Positions 12,767 through 25,689 of a stretch of DNA of 64,000 bases are shown here, piece by piece. The position numbers and the translations under genes are program-made. Every line of letters starts with the position of its first letter. Positions within the stretch are counted from its first letter, which is position 1. Source of the DNA: Taxillus chinensis. Its lineage: Eukaryota; Streptophyta; Magnoliopsida; Santalales; Loranthaceae. The stretch is taken from assembly GCA_023512835.1 (NCBI GenBank), contig CM042086.1:15574309-15638308 (forward strand). The letters are read 5' to 3'. The notes below the pieces were generated by a model. The model was not told where the DNA came from and did no database searches. It saw only the letters and a list, made by a program, of their open reading frames with translations.

Positions 12767-15700
12767 ATGGGAGCTCTTGGGTTTGACCAAAAACTGTGTC
12801 CTCTCTCCCCTACCTTCTCCAATGGGCCATCGCGGACGCCCTGTTAAAATTGTGGGACTCCTTCCCATCGTGTCAAAGTTAAATGTTGCAGGATTCAGTA
12901 CATGAGTATCCTTTGCATGTTGCGCTTCCTTTGTCTACTGTGTATTGTAAATGATTCTGTAATTCATTCATTCATTTTCATCAAAATCCCATGAACTGCG
13001 ACAATGTGACAGACGTTCAGTGATTGGTTGTAGCCGTAAGGTCTTATTGGAGAAGAAAATAGTAGCTGGTCTTTTTAAGGGTTAAAAAATGGAAGTCTGT
13101 TGTATTCTCTAATAGATTCTGGACTAGTTTTGTAGTGACTGAGGATTGTCCCGGATATATCTGAACTGTCCAATTCTGAACTCTGGTTTCAATGAAACCA
13201 CTTGCTGATCTTACGGGTGTTTCTATTTGCGTTCCTTTATGAGGACATAAATTCTCTTGGAAGTGAAATATAAAAAAGAAAGCTTCAATTCTGATGCTCC
13301 GATACTTTTGTGTTTTATCTGATGAGAATTTGTGTTCCTAACCTTCAAATCTGAAGCTCTAGATGCTTTTGTGCGTTATCTGATGAGTGTGCTCCTATCC
13401 AGTGGGAAATTGATTTTATGATAGTAGAGTTGAATTATAAAAATAATCTAATCATAAACATATAATAACGGTAATGTATGGTAATAACACCTCTCTCACA
13501 CACACATGTCAGATAAATTGGAAGGAGCATACTAAGTTATGTGCTGTTTGATTATAAACAAATGACTTAGCTGTTATATTCTACAGTATTTATTAGAAAT
13601 GAAAGTATGCCTATGTTTTTTTCATACATACATACATATATACATAAATTATTTTTATTTATTTAATCTCTATTGTTGAATTTGTAGAATATAAATTGTA
13701 ATTAAGCACTAATTAAAAAATTCTAATAATTACACTCATCATGTTTGAATTATATGATCTAGGTGATGAGTGAGTAATCACATTTTTGCGTTTGGTCTCT
13801 TGAAAGGGAGCTGAAGTGAAACTTTTATCACGGGGAAAGAAAAAGAAAGAAGAAAACGAAGGCAACAATTCTTTCGCTTTATACCCTTTAAGTATGTAAT
13901 AAAAACATAGTATATATATGAAATTTGAAGTTACGATATCGAATTTGTCTGCAACATGCACGCACGTCAGACAAATTTAATTTCAGTCGCATTTTGTTTA
14001 TCATATATAATTGAGATTTGGAAAAAATTACAATCATGACTTTGTATATAGAGGATGCTAAAATTTAGGGTGACTTGTATAAGCACAGTTACATTGTTTA
14101 GCCGTTTATATATATCACATTGTCAACACATTAATTGCAGACATGATCTTGTTTCCAGGGATTAGTTCTTGCTTATTTTCCTGGCCACTTTGCTATCAGT
14201 CTTTTCCTTGCACCATCTTTACTGTGCAGCATTTCTTTTTCCTACATCCTGTGCACATCCTTGACTACTTAATTACTCCTTATTAATTCAATGCTATATT
14301 TTTTTGGTACTTTTTATGTTAGTTTCTTTGACTAGTAAAAATTCAAAAGAAAAAGGAAAGAAACGAAGATAGAAACGTTTATTCTTCTTTTTCTTTTTTC
14401 AATGAGCTTCAACTTTGTAAAACATGGATTAGAGAACTGCTATATTATGACTGTAATGTGTTACTTTGTTCGAAAGCTTTATTGAATTATTTACCTTTTT
14501 TCTTTTCTTTTTTTGACCAGAAAAGAAATGGGCCAACTATCAAAACGCATTGCCTCCACCAATACTGTATAACATTTAGCATCGTTTCGGGATCATTTTA
14601 AGAAGTTGGCCTTTCAATATTTCCACCCCTAAAAACTCTTCTAGCATGGCATGGTGGTGGCAGAAACACATTCTGGATGATGATCTGCAGTAATAAAGCT
14701 AGTTAACTTTTGTGAAATAATAGAATATTTAATGGTTGTAATAACCTTGTGGATGCAAGCTAGCTAGTTTTGTGAATTGCTTTTAGAAAATCCAATATCC
14801 GACTTTGATTTCGTCCGGATTATTCTTCTATTCACTCATCTTATTAGTTCATTTGGGCATCAAACTTATTAATGACAGCATCAACACAGCTATTTAAAAT
14901 TTTTGAGGAAAAGTAAATTTTATTAGAAAAAAAGAAAAGAAAAAATTAAGAATGAAATACGAAGAGTATTTCTATTTTGATCCGGTTAGATATATATTGT
15001 ATACTTTATTTTTTTCAAAACACTTTTCCAATTTAAAATAAAAAACAGCTTCTCTACTCAAATACCCTTCTAAAAGTTAAATTACTATTTCAACAGTCAT
15101 ATTCTGTTTTTTTCAATATTTATATTCTCCTCTTATAAATCTAGCTTCACTATAAAATAATATCTTAAAATTTACGTAAAATTTCCAAATTGTATCCAAA
15201 TACACCTCGTAGGTGAAGTGAAAATTTAAACGAATGTAACTTACTAAATTTCGGAGAGAGTGAAATGTTACTATATCACGATGGCCAAAAGATTTATGTA
15301 AACAACATTTATACTTACCCATATATAAGATAATAAATTGATTACATAATTACTAAAAGTTTATGGCATGACATATCTTAAACACTTCCTACATGATTTG
15401 ATGGTATTATAATATTAAAAATAAATATTTGTACAATGATATTTTTGCGTAATCGTGAGAGATTGTATGACTATGATTTTTTTTCTCCCTCCTATAAATT
15501 AATAGACTATCACATCGTTACGGTTACTCAAAATTTATCTAACCCTCATTATACCTAGCATTGTCTTATTACTAATGACCCACTCAATGCATGCCCATGC
15601 TAATCTTTATTTAAAAGCTAATAATTAATTGGAACTTAGACATTTGAAATTCGTGAAAATGTGTTGAGATATGCTGTTATTCAATACATTATTGTTACGA

Positions 15701-16424
15701 AAACACCCTCAATGTTAAATAGTTTTTAAAATTTACAATAAATTAATACAAAACCTAGATATAATATTGAGGTGATAGCCAGGTATCCTTAACACCATCA
15801 ACAACCCTTTCATGTTGTTTGTTCAACCTAACACACCAGGGCTGGGATCTGCGATGAATTGTTGGATGACTAAGTCAACCCCTCTCTTTACTTAATTTGT
15901 TTATCCATAGCTCTCCCTTCAACTCAAGTTTGCGATGAGCTAGCCAAACAGGTCTTCGATCTTCGCTGGCGGCAACTTTAGTTCAAGCATATATATCTTA
16001 GCCGGCTTTTCGTGGAGGATGGAGATCCCCCATTGTCCTCCTCCTCCTCCTCCGAAGATGAGGATGATGGGACTTCTTGTTGACCAATATTAAAAAAAGC
16101 CACAAATGACTTCAATGACAACAGCGAACGACGCCGGCGGAGATGTTGTGGAAGAGTGTTTTTCCGGTTAAATGGAGGCTTCACTGGAGACTGGTTTTTG
16201 GGTTTGGTGGTTGAAGAAGGCAGTGAGTCAGTGACGGTCGTGTGAAGAGGAGTGCAAGTTAATGTTGGAATGTTTCTGACAATATCAATTTTTGATTGGA
16301 TAAATTAATCGAATTAAAAGTTAAATATTAATGTGTTGCATCTTAAATATTATTTTTTTTTAAAAAAAATCATATTGGAATTGTGACACAAAGTATCAGC
16401 ATATATACGTAATTGATTTTGTAT
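12767..16424. other. GAUT1 3' UTR followed by intergenic DNA
   Basis: About the first 450 bases after the stop look like 3' UTR and downstream region. The rest is AT-rich intergenic DNA with no convincing gene. A minus-strand reading frame at 15978-16184 is described separately. Confidence 0.5.
15978..16184 (-). other. Small uncharacterised ORF or gene fragment, 68 codons
   Basis: GC-richer patch in AT-rich DNA. The minus-strand frame begins MKPPFNRKNTLPQHLRRRRS and continues with an acidic serine-rich run (SSSSSEEEEEDNGGSP) built on a GAG/GAA repeat. I do not recognise the family. It could be the relic of a nuclear protein gene or just trinucleotide-repeat coding potential. No flanking exons were found. 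Confidence 0.2.
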
Positions 16425-16515
16425 ATATAATTTAGGGGTGGGCAATGGATACCCGACCTGCTATTCCGTCCGCTATTCGCTCCGCCTCTGCTATGCGGGG
16501 CGGGTTATCAGAGCG

Positions 16516-16928
16516 TGTCACGACCCGAGCAGCGTGGTGCTGGCGGGACGTTTCTTAGTGGCACGATTCAGGAATGTATTCATGCTACGTAAAGGAGAGG
16601 GGTTAGTTAAAAGCGTAGATGGTGCGCAGCGGAAGGTTCCAGGCGATTCGTGGAGGAAAACGGATGGAACCCCTTCTGAGTTCGACGTGCCGACCCGGTT
16701 GAATGCGGGGAGCACGCCGCTAGTCGAGGACTTGACGTTGAAGAAGGGATTTGGCCATCCTTACACAAATTGGTCGGAAACCGGAGCCGTTCTCCTGATG
16801 AGCCCGGTGGCAGGGCGAAACCGGTCTACGTGCACTTCAACCCTTAAAGGCTAAACTTAGCGGACCGTGGATAGAGAAGCTAAGTGCCGCAATGGGTTGA
16901 GAGGGGCAGGAAACCCGACCCCGTGACA
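16516..16928 (+). repeat. 5' LTR of the TRIM
   Basis: Direct repeat partner of 17321-17731; starts TGTCACG and ends CGTGACA. A 138-codon open frame crosses it but corresponds to no recognised protein and is not conserved in the second LTR. Confidence 0.85.
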
Positions 16929-17320
16929 AGTGGTATCGAGCCGAACCGGCCCGTATCCTGAAGACTCGCGAGCACTCTCGCGAGTAGCGTGATCCCAAGG
17001 TGGGAGCTCACAGAGGTGAGTCGACCGATAGTGTCTTGCACGCCTTGCGTCCATAGAGTTGGAGTATCCTAGAGTGTGATACGAGCCGGGGCAAGGGAGT
17101 ACGAAGGAGCGCGTCGGAGCGATCTTGGAAGCCTCCTATCCTTTGAACATTGGGCGAGTGGGCAAGCATCTTGGTAAAGGTGTTGCAACCTGCGGGGAAG
17201 CGATGTCCAAGCCGTTGATATTGGGCGAGTGGGAGGGCGTCAAGGTAACGATGCCATCGCCTGGGGGAAGCGATGTCGATAAGCGCAACGAGGACGTTGC
17301 GAGGATTGGGTGGAGGAGAA

Positions 17321-17731
17321 TGTCACGACCCGAGCAGCGTGGTGCTGCGGGACGTTTCTTAGTGGCACGATTCAGGAATGTATTCGTGCTACGTAAAGGA
17401 GAGGGGTTGGTTGAAAGCGTAGATGGTGCGCAGCGGAAGATTTCAGGCTTCGTGGAGGAAAACGGATGGAACCATTTCGGAGTTCGGACGTGCCGACTCG
17501 GTTGAATGCGGGGAGCACGCCGCTAGTCGAGGACTTGACGTTGAAGAAGGGATTTGGCCATCCTTACACAAACTAGTCGGGAACTTGGAGCCGTTCTCCT
17601 GATGAGCCCAGTGGCAGGGCGAAACCAGTCTACGTGTGTTTCAACCCTTAAAGGCTAAACTTAGCGGACCGTGGATAGAGAAGCTAAGTGCCGCAATGGG
17701 TTGAGAGGCGCAGAAACCCGACCCCGTGACA
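17321..17731 (+). repeat. 3' LTR of the TRIM
   Basis: Second copy of the LTR, preceded directly by the polypurine tract; shows substitutions and small indels against the 5' copy. Confidence 0.85.
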
Positions 17732-18425
17732 AGCGGGATGCGATTTTTAAACATGACACTCTGTCTCAGGCGAGATCGGGGAGCAGTAATAGGTAGCGGG
17801 GTACCCCGCCACACCCCCGCTCCATTTAATTTAATAATATTTATTTATAATTTTATAATATTTTAAATATTATTATTTAATTATTATTTATGATTTTTGA
17901 TAGCTTTGAATAATATTTATTATTATAAAATTAAATTATTTTTGAAAATACTTTGGTTAAAAATGATGTCGAAATTTGATTTAGGCCAAAATTATTGATA
18001 TAAATAGAAAGCGATAACAAGATGCGAGCAAATAAAACCTATTCGCAAATATATTAAAGAACGACATAACATGTCACTCTTACGTATGAAACAAGATATA
18101 ATCTTAAAATTTAATCTATTACCTAAGCGATGGCAGGAAGCGGTAATAGGTTGATTCCGCCTCCGATAGTACCTGAATTACTTGTATCAACTATTTCGTG
18201 GAGCCTCTAAAAGATAAGATTCTCTTAAGAGAGAGATTAATAAAAGCCGGTAGCGGAGAGCGGGCGGATGAAGCCTCCCCCGCTAACCCCGCCATAAAAC
18301 GGGATACCCCGCCCCGCCTACACATGAGACGGGATACGGTTTTAAAAAAAATTTAGCCGCCTAGGCGGGGGCGGGATACGGTAATAGGTAAACCCTGTCC
18401 CGCAGGTAGCACCCATAATATAATT

Positions 18426-21400
18426 TATTCAGTGTGTGTGGTAATAATGGAAAAATTGATTTTGTATGGAAATATGATTTCTACCGGAATGAATTAATCC
18501 TATATTACGCTTGGTTTGTCGAATATGGAATTTAATATAAATATGAGAATCTTTAATTTCATTTTATTTGGTTTTCCCTCACTGAACTGAGCATGCATTA
18601 GTGAATCTTTAATAACGAGATTAGAGACTAGTGTTTATTTTAAAGACGATTCGTGGGCCCCCAGGGTAACTCAGCTGTCTGGTTGGCTCACGTTTGAATC
18701 TTAATAGTGACCGGTCGTACGTTGGTTTCTTCCTATTAGAAAAAAACTTTCAATGGCGAATTGGCGATTTGTATTGTATGCAATTTTTTTTAATTTTATT
18801 TTTAAAGTTAATAAATTAAACACGACTTGTGTGAAATTGAAGGATGGTAAATGAAAATTTTTAAAAAAATAATGGTATGTGGAGGGGAAAAAAAAGTCCC
18901 ACGCACACAGTGTTATATACATACGATGGGAAATTTTTTCCACAACCCACTAAAATGTAGAATAATATACAAAATGAGGTTGGAGATTGAAGCCGAAAGC
19001 AAATTTTCAAATATGCAAATGCATTTTGAAGTTTTGAATTGCAAGTGTTTAGGGAATTAATTAATGATATATAGTGGTCCCATGAATGAAAAAAACTGAA
19101 CTTGAGTGGCTTAAATAACGGGGCCGACAAGCCGGTCATGTTCCCCTCGCGGTGTCCCCCTTCAAACCCTTCAACTGCATGTCATTGATCTCACGGCATT
19201 TTAGTATGCTTTCAATGCAAAAGTGGGAGCTCGGCATTTTAAAATTAATGTTTAGAGATTGCAGAGTAATTAATCATATATAGTAGCTAGTAATATAAGC
19301 GAAAAGTGTGTGTGTATATATATATATATATGTGTGTGTGTGTGAGCGAGCCAGAACACCCCGGGGTTAATGATCCTGAATATGAGAGAAGGTGAGAAAG
19401 TTGACAAGAGAAGAGAAAATGGTTCAGGGCTATACAGATCAATGATTGAGAGCGTTCAGGGTTATCAGACCAGACATTTTACAAATTCTGTGTATAGGGG
19501 CCGGGGACTTTTTCATGATGATCCTATAGAGAACCTTGACTTCTGGTATATACTCGCGTGAATGTCTTAAATCTGGAAGCATATAGCGATGCTAACGGGG
19601 CAGAAAATGTGGAGATAGAGCAACTCGGCGAGAGAAATAATCTGGTACTATGTGCTTCAATAATATTAGAAGGTGAATGAATATAATGTAGAGCTTCAAT
19701 AATAAGCTATTTGGATAACATCAAACCTATTGTTGAAGGGTTAGTTACTTAGGCTCCCACGTGATAGATCAACCGTAATGAGAGCGCGCATATACTAATC
19801 TGTTTTACCTGTTTTGCGGTTTTGGGTTTGAATCTCGTGTGTTAAATCTGTCTTGCTTTATTTGGAAAGTTTCATATTTAATAGAAAACAGAAAAAATTG
19901 ATCATGATCCGCTCATTTTTTACATACTTAAATCTGCTAGAAATAAGAAATAAATAGTAAATTCTTATATAATTAGCTTTAATAATTTTTATATATACTA
20001 AAAATATTAAATGATTATTTAAAGCTATAAATTAAAACACCAATAACAAAATAAATAATTTAAATCAAAAATATAATCCATAATCACAGTAAATGTTTCA
20101 CCACCATCAAATACATTTCATTAAGTAAGAATTTAACTATCATTTGCGCAACAGTCATCTTCCATCTTCCAGTAAACCATAACTTTACTCTTTAATGACA
20201 AGTAGTCAATAACTTGTTTGGTACAGGAGAATAATGAGAAAAAAAGAAATAAGTAAGGAAATAACATTGACATAAAAATTAAAATGAAAATTTTTATTAA
20301 AGAAAAGATATAATAAATCCACCGCCGTCGGCATCATGGTCTCTCCAGTTAGAACACCCTCATCGGCGTCCACAGCTTTGGCAAGGCCACCACATTTAGC
20401 GTCACTGAATTTGACGTATATGGAGATCCGAGTGGCGAAAGGCGGAATGAGATGCGTGGAATAAAAAAAAATATAAAAGAGTAAAAAATAAAAAAAAATT
20501 ACACAAGTAAAACCTGTTATATGGTCAGAATTAAGATAACCTTGCTTGCTTAAAGTTCTATTATTTTAGATGAAATAAGTGATTCCCTTGCTTTTTGCAT
20601 ATTAAATACAGAAAATAAATAAATTTTGATTCTTTTACTTTTCCTGCATCCAGCCTAAAGAACAAAATATATAAATTTGTTATAATATAATAAGCTAATA
20701 CGGCATTGGCTCCAATAAAAATAAAAATAAGAAAAATAAGTATACAAGTTTAAATTTAAATTGTATATATGTGTATGCGTGAGGCTAGATAGGCAGAAAA
20801 TTTTTAGATTTGAACTTTTTTAATAAACAAAATTAATATAGCTCAAATATCTTAGACAACCTATGAGCCCATTAGTTTGTCGAATCTATGTGCTTATTTA
20901 AGAATCTTACGGAAAGAAAGAAACATTTATATATACATATGAAGACCAATCATGGAATTGAAAGCCGCACGTCAACATATGTATGAGTAATAAGATTAGT
21001 GCCCCTTGTTAGGGTTGCATTGTGCTTCGAATTAAATGGCAATTTCAAACCCCTCTCTCCAAAGAAGCGAATTAAATTAAAAAAATGAAGGGGAACCAAG
21101 ACAGTGACCATAACCACATGCACGAGGCTGTAGTTGACTTATTGGGGTCCATGCCTTGAATATGTATATATGCATGAGAGACCATGTTGAATGCATTTCC
21201 ACATTCCTGTTGTGTTTGGAAGGTGCATTTTCACTTTTTTGATAGTCACCAAGCACAAAAGTCTCCATGTATGACTATGGTACGCTAGATTATGAGAAAC
21301 GCCTCCTCATTTGTTCTATAAACAGTATGGATGTTAGCCAACAAAATATTTCTTACTGTTGTTTGCTTACGTTATAGAGGTTTTGTTTCTTGATTTTCTC

Positions 21401-22128
21401 TCTATCTTTTCTAATTGCCATGCAACTACGGACTTCTAATATTAAATTCTTCCCAAGACTATTAGAAGACTTGACAAAGGATTGATTAAAATACACTTCT
21501 CAAGAAAATATGTGTTTAGTGTCAATTTTTATACATTAACAAATTAAATCATACATCTTATTTCTATAAAGTTCATCAGCTACGGATCCTAAAATTTTAA
21601 GTCCAAAACACAGTCAAAATGCTGGTAGAAATATTTATTTTTTTTTAAAATTTACTCCGCCTATCAAATAGCTAACCGTAAATAAATAGTCTTTGGTATG
21701 CATTTTTATTTTATGACTTTTTATCGAAGTTTAAATTATGATTTAAATTTAATATCGTAAAAAAGTATTTGGTTGATTTTTAATTATGATTGAAATCATG
21801 ATTTTTTAAAGTCTTTTTTAAAATCGAGTTAAAAAAAAAAAGGCATTAAGGTGGGTTCACGTACAAAAGTGAAGGATAGAGAAAATTTGTTTTCTTTATG
21901 AGTAAAAATTTTAAATTTAAATTTAAAAACATAAATTTTAAACAATATTTTCAAAAACACCCCATAAATACACTAACGTAACATGCTATATCCAATAAAA
22001 TATCCAACGAATATATAAGTTAGTATCAACTGCACGACAATTGCAAATTAACTCTATATAAAAAAGCCTTTTAAAGAAAAGTAAAACTACGATGATTAAT
22101 AAATCGTATATGTATATATACAATACGT
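18426..22128. other. AT-rich intergenic DNA
   Basis: No gene recognised. It contains a GT/TA microsatellite (19309-19343) and a GC-richer patch at 20320-20460 of unknown origin. A B-box-like GGGTTTGAATCTC near 19830 was considered as a SINE but not accepted. Confidence 0.5.
19309..19343. repeat. GT/TA microsatellite
   Basis: Runs of GT, then TA, then GT dinucleotides in succession. Confidence 0.9.
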
Positions 22129-22136
22129 GTATATAT

Positions 22137-22650
22137 AAGGGTGATCAAGAACCGAACCAAACCGATGAATCGAACCGAACCAAACGTTGGGAGAAAAAAT
22201 TGGTTTAAATATATTGTTTATTTGTTTTATTTTTAAAGAACCGATACTATTGGTTCGTTTTACGGTTTTGGGGTTTGATTAACCGAACCGACCGAACAGA
22301 CGTTACCCCTTAAAGGAGGTTTGTGCTCTTTCAAGAGAAAAAAAGTCAAAAGTTGACTTCCCACTTCCCAATTCCCACTTATCTCTGCGGATCTACTTGG
22401 GGAATAGGGGGGGGGGAACTTGGCAGATTGGTAATAATTTAAATTAAAAGAATGTATTATTTATTTGACGTTAAAATAAAAACCGATTCAAGGGAATATG
22501 GCGGAGGATTTTTATGTGTAACCGAACCAAAACCGATGGTTTTTAACATTTATTAGTTGGTTTTGGTTTGAATTTTTTTCAAACCGAATGTCATTGGTTT
22601 GGTTTAAAATTTATATACAAACCGACCGAACCGACCGATACTCACCCCTA
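22137..22650. mobile_element. hAT-type MITE, 514 bp
   Basis: Left end AAGGGTGATCAAGAACCG; the right end reverse-complements to TAGGGGTGAGTATCGGTC. An exact 8-bp duplication GTATATAT flanks it (22129-22136 and 22651-22658), though it lies in TA-rich sequence. The inside is rich in ACCGAACC and its complement near both ends, a pattern common in non-autonomous plant hAT elements. No coding capacity. Confidence 0.7.
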
Positions 22651-22949
22651 GTATATATATAATTAAGAAAAAATTTAAATATATTTAAATTTTTATAAAT
22701 AAAATGTTTTAAATATAATCTATTCATAAATTGTTACAAGTGAATATTCACAGACATATAATTTAAAAAATATGTTTAATATATAAGAATTGTCGGATCC
22801 AATTTTTTTATTTTTTTATTTATACTTATTATTTTTATATATGTATTATTTAAGGGATAAAAAAATATTTAAAAACTACTTATAATATTCTATTTAAAGG
22901 ATCTTAAGACTGTCGATTAGGATTAGAGAGTCAAAAGCCATATAGACAA

Positions 22950-23600
22950 CACTACAAGAAACTCGAATTGTCATGGGAGATTACGCAACAAAGGGGATTC
23001 CATAGCAGAGGCTCCGGGCAAAGGAGATGCAATACACGAGGGATCGGACAGTGAGCGAGAGGAAGACAAAGATGACAATTTGTGTTGCCTGAGATATAAA
23101 TAGGAATTTCGATTTTAGTATTGCGAGTGAGAGAAAGACAATTAGCTAGGGATTATTGATTACTCGTAAGACTTTATGAGCCAAGTAACACAAGAGAAAA
23201 ACATTTACGTGTAATAATAATTTTGTTAATTTAATGGAAGCAGCGTGTAAAATAATGCTGATAAAAAATAATTGGGGGCAGCATTTTAAAATAACACCGA
23301 TAAATAATTTTTGGGGGCAGCATTCTTAAAGATGCCGTCATTTTTAAAACTTGTCGTGGCGTAGTTTTGTAGAAATGCCATAAAATGTTTGATTTTTGTA
23401 ATATTTTAAAAAACACTATAATACATATAATTCTTATAGTACAATCTCATATTATCTATTTTTTTTGTATTTTTATAAAATAGTAAAATTACTACATGAA
23501 TATACCGCAAGCAAGACAAATCGGCTTTTTCAACCGCTTGTAAGTTACCGTTAATTTTACCACTATATATATGGTGGTTTCAAACTTTCAACCGATGGAA
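22950..23600 (+). mobile_element. CACTA/EnSpm-like element end and subterminal repeats
   Basis: CACTACAAGAAA at 22950-22961 is the canonical terminus of plant CACTA transposons. About 280-440 bp inside are repeated motifs GGGGGCAGCATTTTAAAA, GGGGGCAGCATTCTTAAA and GATGCCGTCATTTTTAAAA, like CACTA subterminal repeats. The opposite terminus (TTTCTTGTAGTG) was not found, so the right border at 23600 is a guess and the element is probably deleted or fragmentary. Confidence 0.5.
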
Positions 23601-25689
23601 TTATCGTGATGTCATCTATTTAAACGGGTATAATATTAGTGGCATAATTATTAATAAGAAGCAAAACATGAAAAATATAAGAAAGAAAAATACGTGGAAA
23701 AGATATGAAAAGAAAAAGGGTGGAAAAAAAGGATAGAAAATATTATTTCCATACAACAGTTGGTTAGAGGGAAAAAAGGATGAAAAAGAAATATAATAAT
23801 AATAATAATAAAATATTTATTATTAATTTTATAATTTAATCCTTCAATAAAACTAATTTATATAGTTTTTAAAGGTAATATTAATATTTTAATATCCTAT
23901 CAGTTTTTCATACGTTTTTTCTCACACTTTGCTATAGAAAATTTTATACTCTTTCCCATGAGCTTTTCTATATTTATTATTTAAATTTCATGTCACCCAA
24001 GCAAGGAAAAACCATTTTCAACCCCATTTTCATATACTCACTCGTTTTTTACTTTTTTTTTTCATCAACCAAGCACAGGTAAGAAGGGTAATGGTTAGAA
24101 TATTATCTCACCAGTACACAGTGAGTGAAGAAGCTGAGATTGGAAGGTGAAGAAGCCTTTTCTACTAATGGTTTGTCGTTTATGGATGTCATCCCTGCTG
24201 AATGCTGATAATATATCTTAATTGGCAGACACAACAACTTTGTAGTCGACCAAGAATATGTCTGTGGAAATTTGCATTGAGCAAGGGAACCTTTTGGTAC
24301 GTTGTGCCCACTAATCTATCTTAATTTTCAACAAATTAAATAAATTAATATACCAATATATGCATTGATTAAAGCTATGGTATAAAGTTTACGAGTATTA
24401 GTTTTTAACATTGTGATTTATTCTTTTATCGAGTGCATGTTAAGCATCAACAGCTTACCTTATCAATCCAAAAAAAAAAAAACCTGAATAATTATTATTG
24501 AAATAAAACAAAAGTACTTTTGAAAAAAGTGATAAATATATTTCCACGATCATGCAGAGAAGAAATAATCAGGGAGAAGTCTGTCAATCCCGTCGTCATT
24601 ATCGCATTGTGTTACCCTTCTGTTAGCTATTTGGCAACAAGCATGGGACATGCGCACGAATATTAACACTCAGACATTAACTATCTTTGATAAAAGCACC
24701 ACTCTAGCTGGCCAACCAATAAAAATTCGTAGCCTTGCTTAAACAAATAATAACATCTCGCCGGTGGTCAATAAAATAAGATTTGTGTTTGATTGACAAA
24801 TCAAAATATAATTTAAAATTAAATTACGCAAAATTATGAGTTAACTTTAAAACTAATTTTCATCCAAAGTACTGTGTTTTACTTCTGCTGTTTAAATTAT
24901 AAATTATGATTTGATAAAACACAGCTAGCCATTGTATTTGCAAAACAAAATTAACAAAAATTGATTTTGAAAAATAAAAATTTTAAAATATATATTCATC
25001 ATATATATATATATGGGATAATCAGGCATATATGAGCTAGCTTTAATTAAAACATATTAAAACTATGTCGTTTTTAAATTGTTACACGAAAAATGAAACA
25101 TTGATATAGAACGGTTTAGATTAGTTTTTCTTGTATTTCGATTTATTTGGTTTAATGGTCATTTGATCTGATTATTCGATCCTGAAACTATAGTTTTAGT
25201 TTATTAATTAAAACTATAGGTTTTTCTTGTATTTCGATTTATCCTGTAAAGTAATCCCACACACACAAGACACGTGAAAATAATATGAGAAATACATTCT
25301 CTCTTGCATTGAGTCTTGCTCTATATAGGTGTAGTCGCTATTTGGGTTCCGCTGGCAGTAGACATAAATTGATATAATTTAGATGATGGCACTAACTATA
25401 TCCGTACAAACATAATACAAATTAGCGACTGTTCGTGTAACATGACGACAATTTATCACATGTATATATATATATATATATAAGTTTATGATAACCAACA
25501 GCCAGTAGCTTTCCCACTACCCACTGAAGGCCATCTCATCCGCACTTGAGTTCCCTTCCCCTCCCCTGCCTCTGCTCTGTCAAGGCCCTGGTCTCACTTG
25601 TTGTGCGTGTACTACCAACCTACCAACTCGCAATCGTCAGTCGTCACACTTGAACACCCTATAATCATTTTTGAGAAGAGTTTGAAACC
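23601..25689. other. Intergenic DNA and GA 20-oxidase upstream region
   Basis: AT-rich, no gene. A foldback at about 24786-24922 (GTGTTTGATTGACAAATC against GTGTTTTATCAAATC on the other strand) may be a small MITE. Upstream of the oxidase there is a G-box CACGTG at 25271-25276, a TA run at 25463-25481, and C-rich leader-like sequence from about 25500. Confidence 0.45.
25271..25276. promoter_or_regulatory. G-box (CACGTG) upstream of GA 20-oxidase
   Basis: Palindromic CACGTG about 414 bp before the start codon. bZIP and bHLH factors such as PIFs bind G-boxes. Its use here is inferred from position only. Confidence 0.35.

Larger units (their letters stand above)
16516..17731 (+). mobile_element. 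TRIM (miniature LTR retrotransposon), complete, 1.2 kb
   Basis: Two direct LTRs, 16516-16928 (413 bp) and 17321-17731 (411 bp), both TGTCACGACCCGAGCAGC... to ...CCCGACCCCGTGACA, so TG...CA with short inverted ends. Two bases after the 5' LTR is TGGTATCGAGCC (16931), matching the initiator-Met tRNA primer site TGGTATCAGAGCC apart from one missing A. A purine tract GGGTGGAGGAGAA (17308-17320) abuts the 3' LTR. A 4-bp repeat AGCG flanks the element (16512-16515, 17732-17735). The roughly 390 bp interior has no gag or pol; it contains an imperfect tandem repeat of about 73 bp (TTGGGCGAGTGGG ... GGGGAAGCGATGTC). The LTRs differ at a number of sites, so the insertion is not very recent. Confidence 0.85.
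16433..18417. mobile_element. Non-autonomous hAT-type transposon, interrupted by a TRIM
   Basis: Left end TAGGGGTGGGCAATGG; right end ...GGTAGCACCCATA, whose reverse complement TATGGGTGCTACC matches imperfectly. The element is flanked by an exact 8-bp duplication ATATAATT (16425-16432 and 18418-18425), the hallmark of hAT insertion. Subterminal regions are rich in GGGGCGGG/CCCCGCC motifs on both sides and the centre is AT-rich. No transposase is present, so it would have moved in trans. About 770 bp remain once the nested TRIM (16516-17731) is removed. Confidence 0.8.

Noticed and set aside
16438..16854. 138-codon open frame over the hAT end and the TRIM 5' LTR
   Set aside because: No recognised domain, spans a transposon boundary, and the sister LTR does not keep the frame.
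17125..17505. 126-codon open frame across TRIM interior and 3' LTR
   Set aside because: Crosses the LTR border, is repeat-derived and matches no gag or pol motif.
18660..18740. tRNA-like sequence with GGTTGGCTCACGTTTGAATC
   Set aside because: Arms cannot be arranged into a cloverleaf and box spacing is far too short.
19740..19870. tRNA-like B box (GGGTTTGAATCTC) as a SINE
   Set aside because: No matching A box at correct spacing, no poly-A tail or target duplication seen.
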